From CAZLKN01 sp964560135 (GTDB lineage: Bacteria > Actinomycetota > JAICYB01), in NCBI GenBank assembly GCA_964560135.1, contig CAZLKN010000005.1, forward strand, positions 1-64,000: a stretch of DNA of 64,000 bases, read 5' to 3'. Each line of letters begins with the position of its first letter. The stretch's first letter is position 1. Below, in pieces: positions 51,514 to 58,410 of the stretch. The notes under the pieces were generated by a model. The model saw only the letters and a list, made by a program, of their open reading frames with translations. It was not told where the DNA came from and did no database searches. Both the position numbers and the translations under genes were made by a program.

Positions 51514-52142
51514 CGCTCTGCGGGTGGCGCGTCGAACAGCACGCGGGAGGCCACCGAGCGGACCGGAGAGGCCCCCTGCGAGAGGTCCTCACCCATCCCC
51601 TCGAGCCGGCGTGCCAGGATCATCGCCAGGATCACCCATGCCATCAGCCGGTAGGGGGCCGGCTGGCCGCGCAGGTGCGCCACGACCGGGATCGACGCGA
51701 ACCCGACCATGGACGAGACCCCGCCGGCCTTGGACAGGCTCCCCACCGCCGTGACCACGCCCGCCACCACCATCTCGAAGGGCAGCAGGGCCAGGAACGA
51801 TCCCGCCGAGGCTGCGAGCCCGCGGCCGGCGAAGATCCGGAGGAAGGGAGGCCAGCAGTGCCCGCACACGGCTCCCACCGCGCAGGCGGCGGCCGGGTAC
51901 GGGCCGGCGACCCGCGCTGCGATCAGGGTCGGGACCAGCGCCTTGAGGACGTCCAGCGTGGCGGCGGCCGTGGCGGCGCGTCCCGCACCCGCCTCGCGCA
52001 GGAGCACGTGCGCGTCGGCCCCGCCGCTGCCGCGCTTCGCGTGGTCGAGCACCGCGCGCCGCCCCCACACCACCGAGGCGAGGTACGCCGACGGGATCGA
52101 GCCGGCGACATACCCCAGGATGGCCCAGATGAGAACGCTCAT
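51510..52142 (-). CDS. PlsY-family acylphosphate:glycerol-3-phosphate acyltransferase
   Basis: A 210-residue membrane protein with about five helices. The PlsY motifs are recognisable but divergent: GSIPSAYLAS, an RGSGGADAHVLLREAG segment (family GSGNPGATNVLR) and GHCWPPFLRIFAGRGLAAS (family GHxFPxFLxFKGGKGVAT). Loss of the FKGGKG wording may mean it is a diverged paralogue rather than the housekeeping enzyme. ATG at 52142 has no ribosome binding site; TAGGAT lies about 16 bases upstream. The stop overlaps hyuA by four bases. Confidence 0.78.
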   Translation of the reverse strand: MSVLIWAILGYVAGSIPSAYLASVVWGRRAVLDHAKRGSGGADAHVLLREAGAGRAATAAATLDVLKALVPTLIAARVAGPYPAAACAVGAVCGHCWPPFLRIFAGRGLAASAGSFLALLPFEMVVAGVVTAVGSLSKAGGVSSMVGFASIPVVAHLRGQPAPYRLMAWVILAMILARRLEGMGEDLSQGASPVRSVASRVLFDAPPAER

Positions 52143-52157
52143 ATGCGTCTCAGAAGG

Positions 52158-52164
52158 TATCCTA
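52158..52164. promoter_or_regulatory. Face-to-face -10 elements, plsY and MFS gene
   Basis: The heptamer TATCCTA reads as TATCCT on the plus strand (MFS gene, leader about 30 bases) and as TAGGAT on the minus strand (plsY, leader about 10 bases). The two polymerases could not occupy it together. Confidence 0.4.
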
Positions 52165-52198
52165 GCCGCGCCGGGGGAACGTCGAACAAGGTGAGGGC

Positions 52199-53518
52199 TT
52201 GCAGCCGCCTGAAGCCGTACCTGGGAGGGAGTACTTCCGCAACCGTCCCTTCCGCATCCTCTGGATCGGGCAGACGATCGCGAGCCTCGGCGACTGGGTG
52301 GCGACCTTCGGGCTCATGCTCTTCGTCCGGGAGCTCACCCTCGGAGCCCCCTACGAGGGCCTGGCGATCTCCGGGATCCTCGGCTTCCGGATCCTGCCCG
52401 CCCTGATCGCCGCCCCGATCGCGTCGTCCATCGCCGACCGGTTCGATCGCCGCCGGACCATGGTCCTCGCGACCGTCGTGCGGGCGGCGCTCATCGCCAC
52501 CGTCCCGTTCGCTCCGCAGCTCGCGGCGGTGTACGCGATCGCGTTCGCCATGGAGGTCGCCGGGCTGATCTTCCTGCCCGCCCGGGACGCCGTCGTGCCG
52601 GGACTCGTGAGCGAAGACCACCTGGCTGGCGCGAACGCGCTCATCATGCTCTCCCAGTGGGGGGCCATCCCGATCGCCGGCGGCTTCGTGGTCGCCGCGG
52701 ACGCCGCGTCGGGAGCCCTCGCCGGCGTCCCGGTGATCGGCATGCTCGCCGAGGAACGGTTCGCACTGCCGTTCTTCTTCAACGCCGTCACGCTGCTGAC
52801 CGCGGCCTGGCTGATCGGCTCCTTGCCCCGCAGCGTCGGAGCGGTCAGGCGCGACCGCGCCGCGGTCATCGAGCAGAACCCGCTGCATGCGATGCAGGCG
52901 GAGATGACGGGCGGCACCCGGTTCCTCCTGCACGATCCGGGGCTGCGCGGCCTCATCCTCGGGATGGCACTGGCCACGGGTGCCGGCGGCGCACTCTTCT
53001 CCCTGGGGATCCCCTACGTGAAGACCACGCTGGGTGCGTCCGACTCGATCTTCGGGACGCTGATCGCGATCTGGGGCGTGGGGATGGCGTTCGGGGCCTT
53101 CGTCTCACAGCGCTCCCGAAGGCGCGAGGCCGAGTTGTTCCGGCTGGCGCTCGGTGGATGCGGGGCGATCCTGATCGCGATGGGGGCGGTGCCCCAGGTC
53201 TGGCTCGCCCTGTCCCTCGCCGTCGGGTTCGGCGCCGGCCTGTCCATCGCCCTCGTACTCGGCATCACCCTCGCCCAGCGCACCGCTCCGCCTGAGGTGC
53301 GGGGCCGCGTGATGGCCGCCGTCCACGTGCTCGCCCGTATCTTCCTGATCCTCGGGGCCGTTCTGGCCGGCGCGATGGCCGCGCTGCTGTCCCGCGTGCA
53401 GCCGGTCCCGGGTTTGCAGGACGGCAACCGGTACGCGTTCATCCTCGCGGGGGCCGGGATGATCGCCGGAGGCTTCGCCGCCCGCACCGGTGCCTCACGT
53501 CTCGAGGCACCCGAATAG
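52199..53518 (+). CDS. MFS transporter (MFS_3-type exporter)
   Basis: A 439-residue membrane protein with twelve predicted helices. FRNRPFRILWIGQTIASLGDWVATFGL at the N-terminus and the SSIADRFDRRRTMVLATVVRA loop (motif A form DRxDRR) place it in the MFS_3/enterobactin-exporter-like group. RTAPPEVRGRVMAAVHVLARI near the end is also typical. The start is a TTG at 52199 behind AAGGTGAGGGC. Substrates of the group are varied drugs or siderophores; none is implied here. Confidence 0.9.
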   Translation: MQPPEAVPGREYFRNRPFRILWIGQTIASLGDWVATFGLMLFVRELTLGAPYEGLAISGILGFRILPALIAAPIASSIADRFDRRRTMVLATVVRAALIATVPFAPQLAAVYAIAFAMEVAGLIFLPARDAVVPGLVSEDHLAGANALIMLSQWGAIPIAGGFVVAADAASGALAGVPVIGMLAEERFALPFFFNAVTLLTAAWLIGSLPRSVGAVRRDRAAVIEQNPLHAMQAEMTGGTRFLLHDPGLRGLILGMALATGAGGALFSLGIPYVKTTLGASDSIFGTLIAIWGVGMAFGAFVSQRSRRREAELFRLALGGCGAILIAMGAVPQVWLALSLAVGFGAGLSIALVLGITLAQRTAPPEVRGRVMAAVHVLARIFLILGAVLAGAMAALLSRVQPVPGLQDGNRYAFILAGAGMIAGGFAARTGASRLEAPE

Positions 53519-53573
53519 CGCGCACCGCCGCCTCATCGTGGATCGGAGGTCGAGCGGGGCGGAACGACGCCGG

Positions 53574-53654
53574 CTACTTGCCGGCGTTCGGGCGCTTGCC
53601 GTGGTTGGCCTTCTTCTTGCGCCGCTGCTTGCGCTTACGTCCGCTCTTCGCCAT
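53574..53654 (-). CDS. Ribosomal protein bL37-type small basic protein
   Basis: A 26-codon minus-strand gene, ATG at 53654 to TAG at 53574. The product starts MAKSGRKRK, is almost entirely Arg and Lys in its first fifteen residues, and ends ANHGKRPNAGK. The ANHGKRPN motif and size match what is known of bL37, the tiny large-subunit protein found in the mycobacterial ribosome and restricted to actinobacteria. There is no ribosome binding site; TAGACT ends nine bases before the ATG, so the leader is at most a few bases. It is too short for most gene finders. Confidence 0.85.
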   Translation of the reverse strand: MAKSGRKRKQRRKKKANHGKRPNAGK

Positions 53655-53739
53655 AAGACCGACAGTCTACCAGGCTGCGGAGAACGGAGCACCGTGCGGA
53701 CCCGCCCCGCGACGACGGGCGGCATGGTAAGACTTCGGC

Positions 53740-54465
53740 GTGCCCATTCCCAGATCCGTCACGTTCCTCATCACGTCCTTGATCCTGGTTCTCTCGGCCT
53801 GCGGGACCACGACGGCGCCTGCCCCCACACCGGCGGGCAACGGCCCCGCCGAGCGGGAGGTGACCTTCCCGACCGAAGACGGCCTCACGCTGCACGGCCG
53901 GACCTTCGGGGACGGCGAAGCGGGGATCGTGCTCTCGCACATGTTCCCGGCGGACATGACCGCATGGTTCGACGCGGCACGGCACATGGCCGGACGCGGC
54001 TACACCGTGCTCGCCTTCAACTTCCGTGGCTATCCACCCTCTGAGGGTTCCCGCGACCTGGGCACCGCGCCCGGCGACGTCCTCGCCGCGGTGGCATTCC
54101 TCCAACGCTCCGGCGTGGAGCATGTGGCTCTGGTAGGAGCGAGCATGGGTGGAACGGCGTCGTTGATGGCCGCAGCCGAGGTCGAAGTCGCTGCCGTGGT
54201 CGCGCTCTCGGCCCCCGTGCGATTCCGGGGGATGGACGTCGACGATGTCGTCCCCGCCCTGAACATGCCGGTGCTCCTGATGGCGGCCCAGGAGGACGGC
54301 CCGGGCAACGAGAGTCTGGAGGCCCTGACCGGCCGGCTCCCCGAAGCCGAAACCGACGTCTTCGGTGGCGACGCCCACGGGACGAACCTGCTGCTCGACC
54401 GGCCGGAGTCGCTCGAGCACATCGAGCGCTTCCTGCTCGAGCACCTCCCCCCAACCGGAGGATGA
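53740..54465 (+). CDS. Alpha/beta-hydrolase lipoprotein
   Basis: A 241-residue exported hydrolase. The signal peptide ends in the lipobox VLSAC (Cys21). The alpha/beta fold shows FNFRGYPPSEGSRD, the nucleophile elbow GASMGG (Ser near 132), an acid in MAAQEDGPGN and the His in GDAHGTN. It resembles dienelactone-hydrolase-like lipoprotein esterases. GTG at 53740 is taken because it gives a complete signal peptide. Divergent from bL37 and convergent with the small membrane protein at 54474. Confidence 0.85.
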   Translation: MPIPRSVTFLITSLILVLSACGTTTAPAPTPAGNGPAEREVTFPTEDGLTLHGRTFGDGEAGIVLSHMFPADMTAWFDAARHMAGRGYTVLAFNFRGYPPSEGSRDLGTAPGDVLAAVAFLQRSGVEHVALVGASMGGTASLMAAAEVEVAAVVALSAPVRFRGMDVDDVVPALNMPVLLMAAQEDGPGNESLEALTGRLPEAETDVFGGDAHGTNLLLDRPESLEHIERFLLEHLPPTGG

Positions 54466-54473
54466 CCGCAGTG

Positions 54474-54755
54474 CTATCCGGCGACCGGCGAGGACACCGC
54501 CGGGCGGAGTGACGCCGGCTCGCGTGGGACCACGGGGGCCTCCGCCTGGCGGATCTCAGCCTGGGCCACGGGCTGCGGGCGTGTACGGTCCCAGATGGCG
54601 AGACAGGCGATGCCGGCGGCTCCCGAGAAGCCGAATGCGAGGACCGGATGCATCCCGTAGACCACGAAGCTGAACGCGAGCGGCACGTTCACCACCACGC
54701 TCGTCAATGCGATCCGAACCCAGAAGCCCATATCGAAACCCGATGAACGCTGCAT
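54474..54755 (-). CDS. Small membrane protein of unknown function
   Basis: A 93-residue protein with two transmembrane helices (about 11-32 and 36-55) and a Pro/Ala/Glu-rich cytoplasmic tail. No family was recognised. ATG at 54755 follows AGGAGGGGACC, a strong ribosome binding site. The upstream intergenic stretch holds a direct repeat (54782-54801) and TTTGTCAATCGC. Composition is normal for the genome, so it looks like a real gene. Confidence 0.65.
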   Translation of the reverse strand: MQRSSGFDMGFWVRIALTSVVVNVPLAFSFVVYGMHPVLAFGFSGAAGIACLAIWDRTRPQPVAQAEIRQAEAPVVPREPASLRPAVSSPVAG

Positions 54756-54781
54756 GGTCCCCTCCTAGCGATTGACAAACC

Positions 54782-54801
54782 TCAGGCATCATCAGGCATC
54801 G
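54782..54801. repeat. Tandem 10-bp repeat upstream of small membrane gene
   Basis: TCAGGCATCA is followed directly by TCAGGCATCG. It lies 27-46 bases before the ATG at 54755, where a regulator could bind to repeats on one face of the helix. There is no known match. Confidence 0.45.
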
Positions 54802-54863
54802 ACGTCCCGCGGGCCATACCCGACACGCGATGCGGGGACCGCAGCATCCCCCAACGGAGGGAC

Positions 54864-55481
54864 TTACCAGCCGCGCGCCCGCCACTCCCCGAGGTCCGGT
54901 CGCTCGGTACCGATGGTCGTGTCGGCGCCGTGGCCCGGATACACGGGGGTGTCGTCGGGCAGAACGAACAGCTTCTCCTCCAGCGAATCCATGATCCTGT
55001 CGAACGCCGCACCGTCTCCGAAGGTGTTGCCCGGCCCCCCGGGGAACAGCGTGTCGCCCGAGAACAGGTGCGTCTGGTCTCCCTCCCGGAGCACGAGCGA
55101 GATGCTGCCCGGGGTGTGCCCCGGCGTGTGGAGCACCTCGAGGCGGACGGGTCCCACACCAACGTCACCGCCCTCGTCGAGCGTGTCGTTCGACACCGGG
55201 ATCATCTCCCGGTCCGCCGGGTGCACCAGGACGGAGGCCCCGGTCTCACGGACGAGCTCGTCCAGCGCCTGCACGTGGTCGTAGTGACCATGCGTCTGCA
55301 CGATGGTGGTGAGCCGCGCATCTCCGAGCTCGGCGAGAATCGTATCGGCCTCGTTCGATCCGTCGATCAGCAACGCGTCACCGCCCACCTTCAGCAGGTA
55401 GACGTTGTTGTCCATGGAGCCCACCGAGATCTTGGCGATCTCGGCTGGGCCGACGGTCCTGCGCCAGCGAACCTCGCCCAT
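54864..55481 (-). CDS. MBL-fold metallohydrolase (glyoxalase II-like)
   Basis: A 205-residue binuclear zinc hydrolase. The THGHYDH motif (about residues 63-69), HTPGHTPGS (about 118), FSGDTLF and VYPGHGADT supply all metal ligands. It fits hydroxyacylglutathione-hydrolase-like or mycothiol-dependent hydrolases of actinobacteria. The SDR gene ends only four bases upstream, so both are in one operon; a small intergenic region follows. Confidence 0.88.
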   Translation of the reverse strand: MGEVRWRRTVGPAEIAKISVGSMDNNVYLLKVGGDALLIDGSNEADTILAELGDARLTTIVQTHGHYDHVQALDELVRETGASVLVHPADREMIPVSNDTLDEGGDVGVGPVRLEVLHTPGHTPGSISLVLREGDQTHLFSGDTLFPGGPGNTFGDGAAFDRIMDSLEEKLFVLPDDTPVYPGHGADTTIGTERPDLGEWRARGW

Positions 55482-55485
55482 CTGG

Positions 55486-56412
55486 CTAGGTGTTGGCCGC
55501 GAGACCCGAGGTCGGCTGCCGCTCGGAGAAGGTCGTGGGCCGGTCGCCGAACAGATCGCCCGATTTGGAGACGAGGCCCTCCACGCTCCAGCGGGCGTCC
55601 TGCTGGATCGCGTTGCACGGATGGTGCTGCTCGATGAGCTGCACCTCGCCGCCGAAGACCACGAAGAGCTGTCCGCTGATGTGGCCCGCTTCCTCGGTGC
55701 ACAGGTAGGCGACGAAGGGGGCGATGTTGTCCGGGTCCCATGGGTCGAAGCCGTCCTCGGACTTCGGGATCTGCCCGAAGGTCATCTCGGTCATCCGCGT
55801 ACGGGCCCGCGGAGCGACCGCGTTGGACGTGACCCCGTACCGCACCATCTCCCGGGCCACGCACAGCGAGAACGAGGCGATCCCGGCCTTCGCGAAGTCG
55901 TAGTTGCACTGGCCCGCGTTGCCGTAGAGGCCCGACTCCGAGGCCGTGTGCACGATCCGGCCGTACACGGGACCGCCTTCATCCTTGGAACGCTGCCGCC
56001 AGTACGAGCAGGCGAAATGGGTGGGCGCGAAGTGGCCCTTGCCGTGGACGTTGATCACCGCATCCCACTCGTCCTCGCCCATGTTGAAGACCATGCGGTC
56101 ACGAAGGATGCCCGCGTTGTTCACCAGGATGTGGAGCTCCCCGAACGTGTCCACGGCCTGCTTGATCATGCCCTCGGCGTCGCCCCAGTCCGCGACGTTG
56201 CCGTAGTTGGCCACGGCCTCGCCGCCCATGTCCTTGATCTCCTGGACGACCTGGCCAGCGGGGGTCTCGTCCGGGCCGGTGCCGTCCCAGCCCACCCCGT
56301 AGTCGTTGACGACGACCTTCGCGCCGTTGCGTGCGAGCTCCAGAGCGTGACCACGACCGATCCCGCGCCCGGCCCCCGTGACGATGGCGACCTTCCCGTC
56401 GAGCAGACCCAT
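55486..56412 (-). CDS. SDR oxidoreductase, MFE-2 hydroxyacyl-CoA dehydrogenase-like
   Basis: A 308-residue short-chain dehydrogenase. TGAGRGIGRGHALELARNGAKVVVNDYG matches the start of the (3R)-hydroxyacyl-CoA dehydrogenase domain of peroxisomal multifunctional enzyme 2 and its actinobacterial relatives, with NNAGILRDRMVFNM and the catalytic CNYDFAKAGI (YxxxK). The usual TxTAxxGL serine region is TASESGLYGN. ATG at 56412 follows GGGAGGAGAGTCAC. It would oxidise a 3-hydroxyacyl-CoA, perhaps after a MaoC-type hydratase. Confidence 0.88.
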   Translation of the reverse strand: MGLLDGKVAIVTGAGRGIGRGHALELARNGAKVVVNDYGVGWDGTGPDETPAGQVVQEIKDMGGEAVANYGNVADWGDAEGMIKQAVDTFGELHILVNNAGILRDRMVFNMGEDEWDAVINVHGKGHFAPTHFACSYWRQRSKDEGGPVYGRIVHTASESGLYGNAGQCNYDFAKAGIASFSLCVAREMVRYGVTSNAVAPRARTRMTEMTFGQIPKSEDGFDPWDPDNIAPFVAYLCTEEAGHISGQLFVVFGGEVQLIEQHHPCNAIQQDARWSVEGLVSKSGDLFGDRPTTFSERQPTSGLAANT

Positions 56413-56474
56413 GTGACTCTCCTCCCGATGTAGCCGTCCGCCCCAGCGTGGGGGCTTTGAGGTCTTATGCCGTC

Positions 56475-56480
56475 AGTATA
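56475..56480 (-). promoter_or_regulatory. -10 box upstream of MFE-2-like SDR gene
   Basis: TATACT, the closest match to the consensus TATAAT among the -10 candidates noted here, lies about 62 bases before the SDR ATG. TTGGCC, 19 bases further upstream, is a poor -35. Confidence 0.45.
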
Positions 56481-56510
56481 GGAACCGGTCCCCCTACCAG
56501 GCCAAAGGGC

Positions 56511-57113
56511 CTAGTCCTGCTCGACAAGGGTCCAGCTCATCGCCAGTGAAATGGATCGACCCTCCTCGTCGGCGAGTTCGGGACAGTCCACCTCGCCCCG
56601 GATCGCCTTTTGGGTGACCTCGAGGCTGCACGGAGCGACGAACCGCCCGAACTCGGCGTGCGTCCCCTCCGCGAGCTCGCTCAGCCGGATGATGACGCCG
56701 CTCGCCAAGCCGCCGGATCCCTCGATCGGGCTCGCACCTTCCTCGCTCAACTCGTAGGTCCCGGCCCCCCGGTACAGTCCGGGAGCCAGGTCGAACCCGA
56801 CGTGGAAGAGGCGATGCTCCTCCAGGAAGACGGGCTCAGCGAAGCCGACCTGGAGGAACCACGTCGCCTGCGGGGTCCCCTCGCCCAGGATCTCGGTGAC
56901 CTGGACCCGGGCCGTGTCATGCACGTCTACCTCGATGGCACCTCGGATCTCGATGGCCACCTCGGCTGCGTGGATCCGGATCTCGGCCCCGGGCGCCGGG
57001 GTCTCGATGGCCAGCGGTGACGGCAGGACATCCGCATCGTCGTCCCCGTTGCCGCATGCTCCAAGGGCGGAAACGACGAGCAGCGCGGCGGCGAGCCACG
57101 CCCGGCTCAGCAC
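56511..57113 (-). CDS. Lipoprotein of unknown function, last gene of Liv operon
   Basis: A 200-residue lipoprotein with lipobox SALGAC (Cys20), then an acidic spacer and a beta-rich domain beginning IETPAPGAEIRIH. AEVAIEIRGAIEVDVHDTARVQVTE resembles a Gmad2-type immunoglobulin-like domain (two Cys in FVAPCSLEV and EVDCPEL), a weak guess. GTG at 57113 overlaps the upstream lipoprotein gene by seven bases. Its place at the end of the transporter operon suggests an accessory role. Confidence 0.7.
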   Translation of the reverse strand: MLSRAWLAAALLVVSALGACGNGDDDADVLPSPLAIETPAPGAEIRIHAAEVAIEIRGAIEVDVHDTARVQVTEILGEGTPQATWFLQVGFAEPVFLEEHRLFHVGFDLAPGLYRGAGTYELSEEGASPIEGSGGLASGVIIRLSELAEGTHAEFGRFVAPCSLEVTQKAIRGEVDCPELADEEGRSISLAMSWTLVEQD

Positions 57114-57658
57114 GAGGGGGCCACCTCAAAGTGCTCCTTCGCGGTGTCTCCGCGGCCGCGGGCGCCCGCCACCACCTCGACGGTCGCCTCCCCGAGCGGG
57201 GTATCCGGACGAAGGGTCCAGGACCATGCGTGCTCGCCCGTCGTATTCGCGTGGGTGGGGACGAAATGGATGTCAGGCGTGTAGGAGGTGTCGCTGTAAT
57301 AGGCGGAAAGCCCGATCATCACCTCGGGCTCGGTGCGTACGTCCGCGGTCATCGTGCTCCCGGGCACGGCACAGGAGGCGGACAGGGTGAGTTCGAGGAG
57401 GAACGGACGGTCCGGATCGTCCTCTGCATCTGAGGCGGGCCGGTCGTCGGATGGGGGATCTGCCTCCTGCACCGGCTCCGGTGTGGATGGACGATCCTCG
57501 GAACCATCCTCCGGCGAACCCCCGGAGCCCGTCTCCTCCTGCACCGTGGAGGCCGGGTCGAGATCCTCACCGGATCCGGCGCGCGAAGCTTCGCCTCCTC
57601 CGCAGGCCGCCAAGGCCAGCAGCAGGACGGCGCCCACCGCCGAACAGCGGATCCTCAT
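57107..57658 (-). CDS. Lipoprotein of unknown function coupled to livF
   Basis: A 183-residue lipoprotein with lipobox LALAAC (Cys19), a long disordered Glu/Asp/Pro/Ser linker (about 20-85) and a small C-terminal beta domain with two cysteines (SASCAVPG and the terminal APSC). The length pattern is that of an Ig-like domain carried on a stalk. ATG at 57658 overlaps the livF stop by ATGA, so synthesis is coupled to the transporter. No family recognised. Confidence 0.72.
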   Translation of the reverse strand: MRIRCSAVGAVLLLALAACGGGEASRAGSGEDLDPASTVQEETGSGGSPEDGSEDRPSTPEPVQEADPPSDDRPASDAEDDPDRPFLLELTLSASCAVPGSTMTADVRTEPEVMIGLSAYYSDTSYTPDIHFVPTHANTTGEHAWSWTLRPDTPLGEATVEVVAGARGRGDTAKEHFEVAPSC

Positions 57659-58410
57659 CGGTCCGAGCTGCCGACGGCCTCGGCGTCGCTGCCCACCTCG
57701 GCATCTCCGAGGTAGCTGGCGAGGAGCGCTGGGTCGTCCCGCATCTCACGGGAGTCGCCTTCGAGCACCACCTCGCCCTTGGCCAGCACGTAGGCCCGGG
57801 AGGTGTGAGCGAGAGCCTTGTGGACGAACTGCTCGACGACGAGCGCCGCCGTCCCCTCCCGGTTCACCTCTTCGAGGTTCTCGAAGAGCAGCTCCACGAT
57901 CATCGGCGCCAGCCCGAGGGACAACTCGTCGATGAGCAGAAGCCGTGGCCGGGACATGAGCGCCCTCGACATGGCGAGCATCTGCTGCTCGCCTCCGGAC
58001 ATCGTCCCCGCCGCCTGCGTCCGCCGTTCCCGCAGCTTCGGGAAGAGGGTGAAGGCTCGTTCCAGGGCCTCGTCGTATCCGGGTTCCTTGCGCCGGGGCA
58101 GGTAGCCCATGCGCAGGTTCTCCTCAACCGACAGGGTCGGGAACAGTTCCCGGCCCTCCGGGAGATGGGCGATCCCGAGGCGCACGATGTCGTACGAGGG
58201 CAGCCCTTGGATCGGCTTCCCATCGAAGAGGATCTCCCCCGAGGTGGGCGCCATCATCCCCGAGACCGCCCGCAGGGTTGTCGTCTTCCCGGCACCGTTC
58301 GCGCCGAGCAGAGACACCATCTCTCCCTCCCCGACCTCCAGACGGACCCCGCGCAGCGCGCGCACGGCCCCGTAGGACACGTCGATGTCGCGGATCTCGA
58401 GCAGTGCCAT
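57655..58410 (-). CDS. livF: Branched-chain amino-acid-type ABC transporter ATPase LivF
   Basis: A 251-residue ABC ATPase. Walker A is GANGAGKTTT, the signature MSGGEQQML, Walker B LLLIDELSLGL (with Leu after DE, as in LivF) and EQFVHKAL as switch. ATG at 58410 abuts the stop of the LivHMG fusion with no gap. It is the second ATPase of the transporter, the first being fused to the permeases. Substrate may be branched-chain amino acids, but the HAAT family also carries amides, urea and aromatic acids. Confidence 0.92.
   Translation of the reverse strand: MALLEIRDIDVSYGAVRALRGVRLEVGEGEMVSLLGANGAGKTTTLRAVSGMMAPTSGEILFDGKPIQGLPSYDIVRLGIAHLPEGRELFPTLSVEENLRMGYLPRRKEPGYDEALERAFTLFPKLRERRTQAAGTMSGGEQQMLAMSRALMSRPRLLLIDELSLGLAPMIVELLFENLEEVNREGTAALVVEQFVHKALAHTSRAYVLAKGEVVLEGDSREMRDDPALLASYLGDAEVGSDAEAVGSSDR

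Noticed and set aside
56499..56512. Inverted repeat AGGCC-AAAG-GGCCT as terminator of the last Liv-operon lipoprotein
   Set aside because: The stem is only five bases with no U-tract and it overlaps the stop codon; too weak to call.
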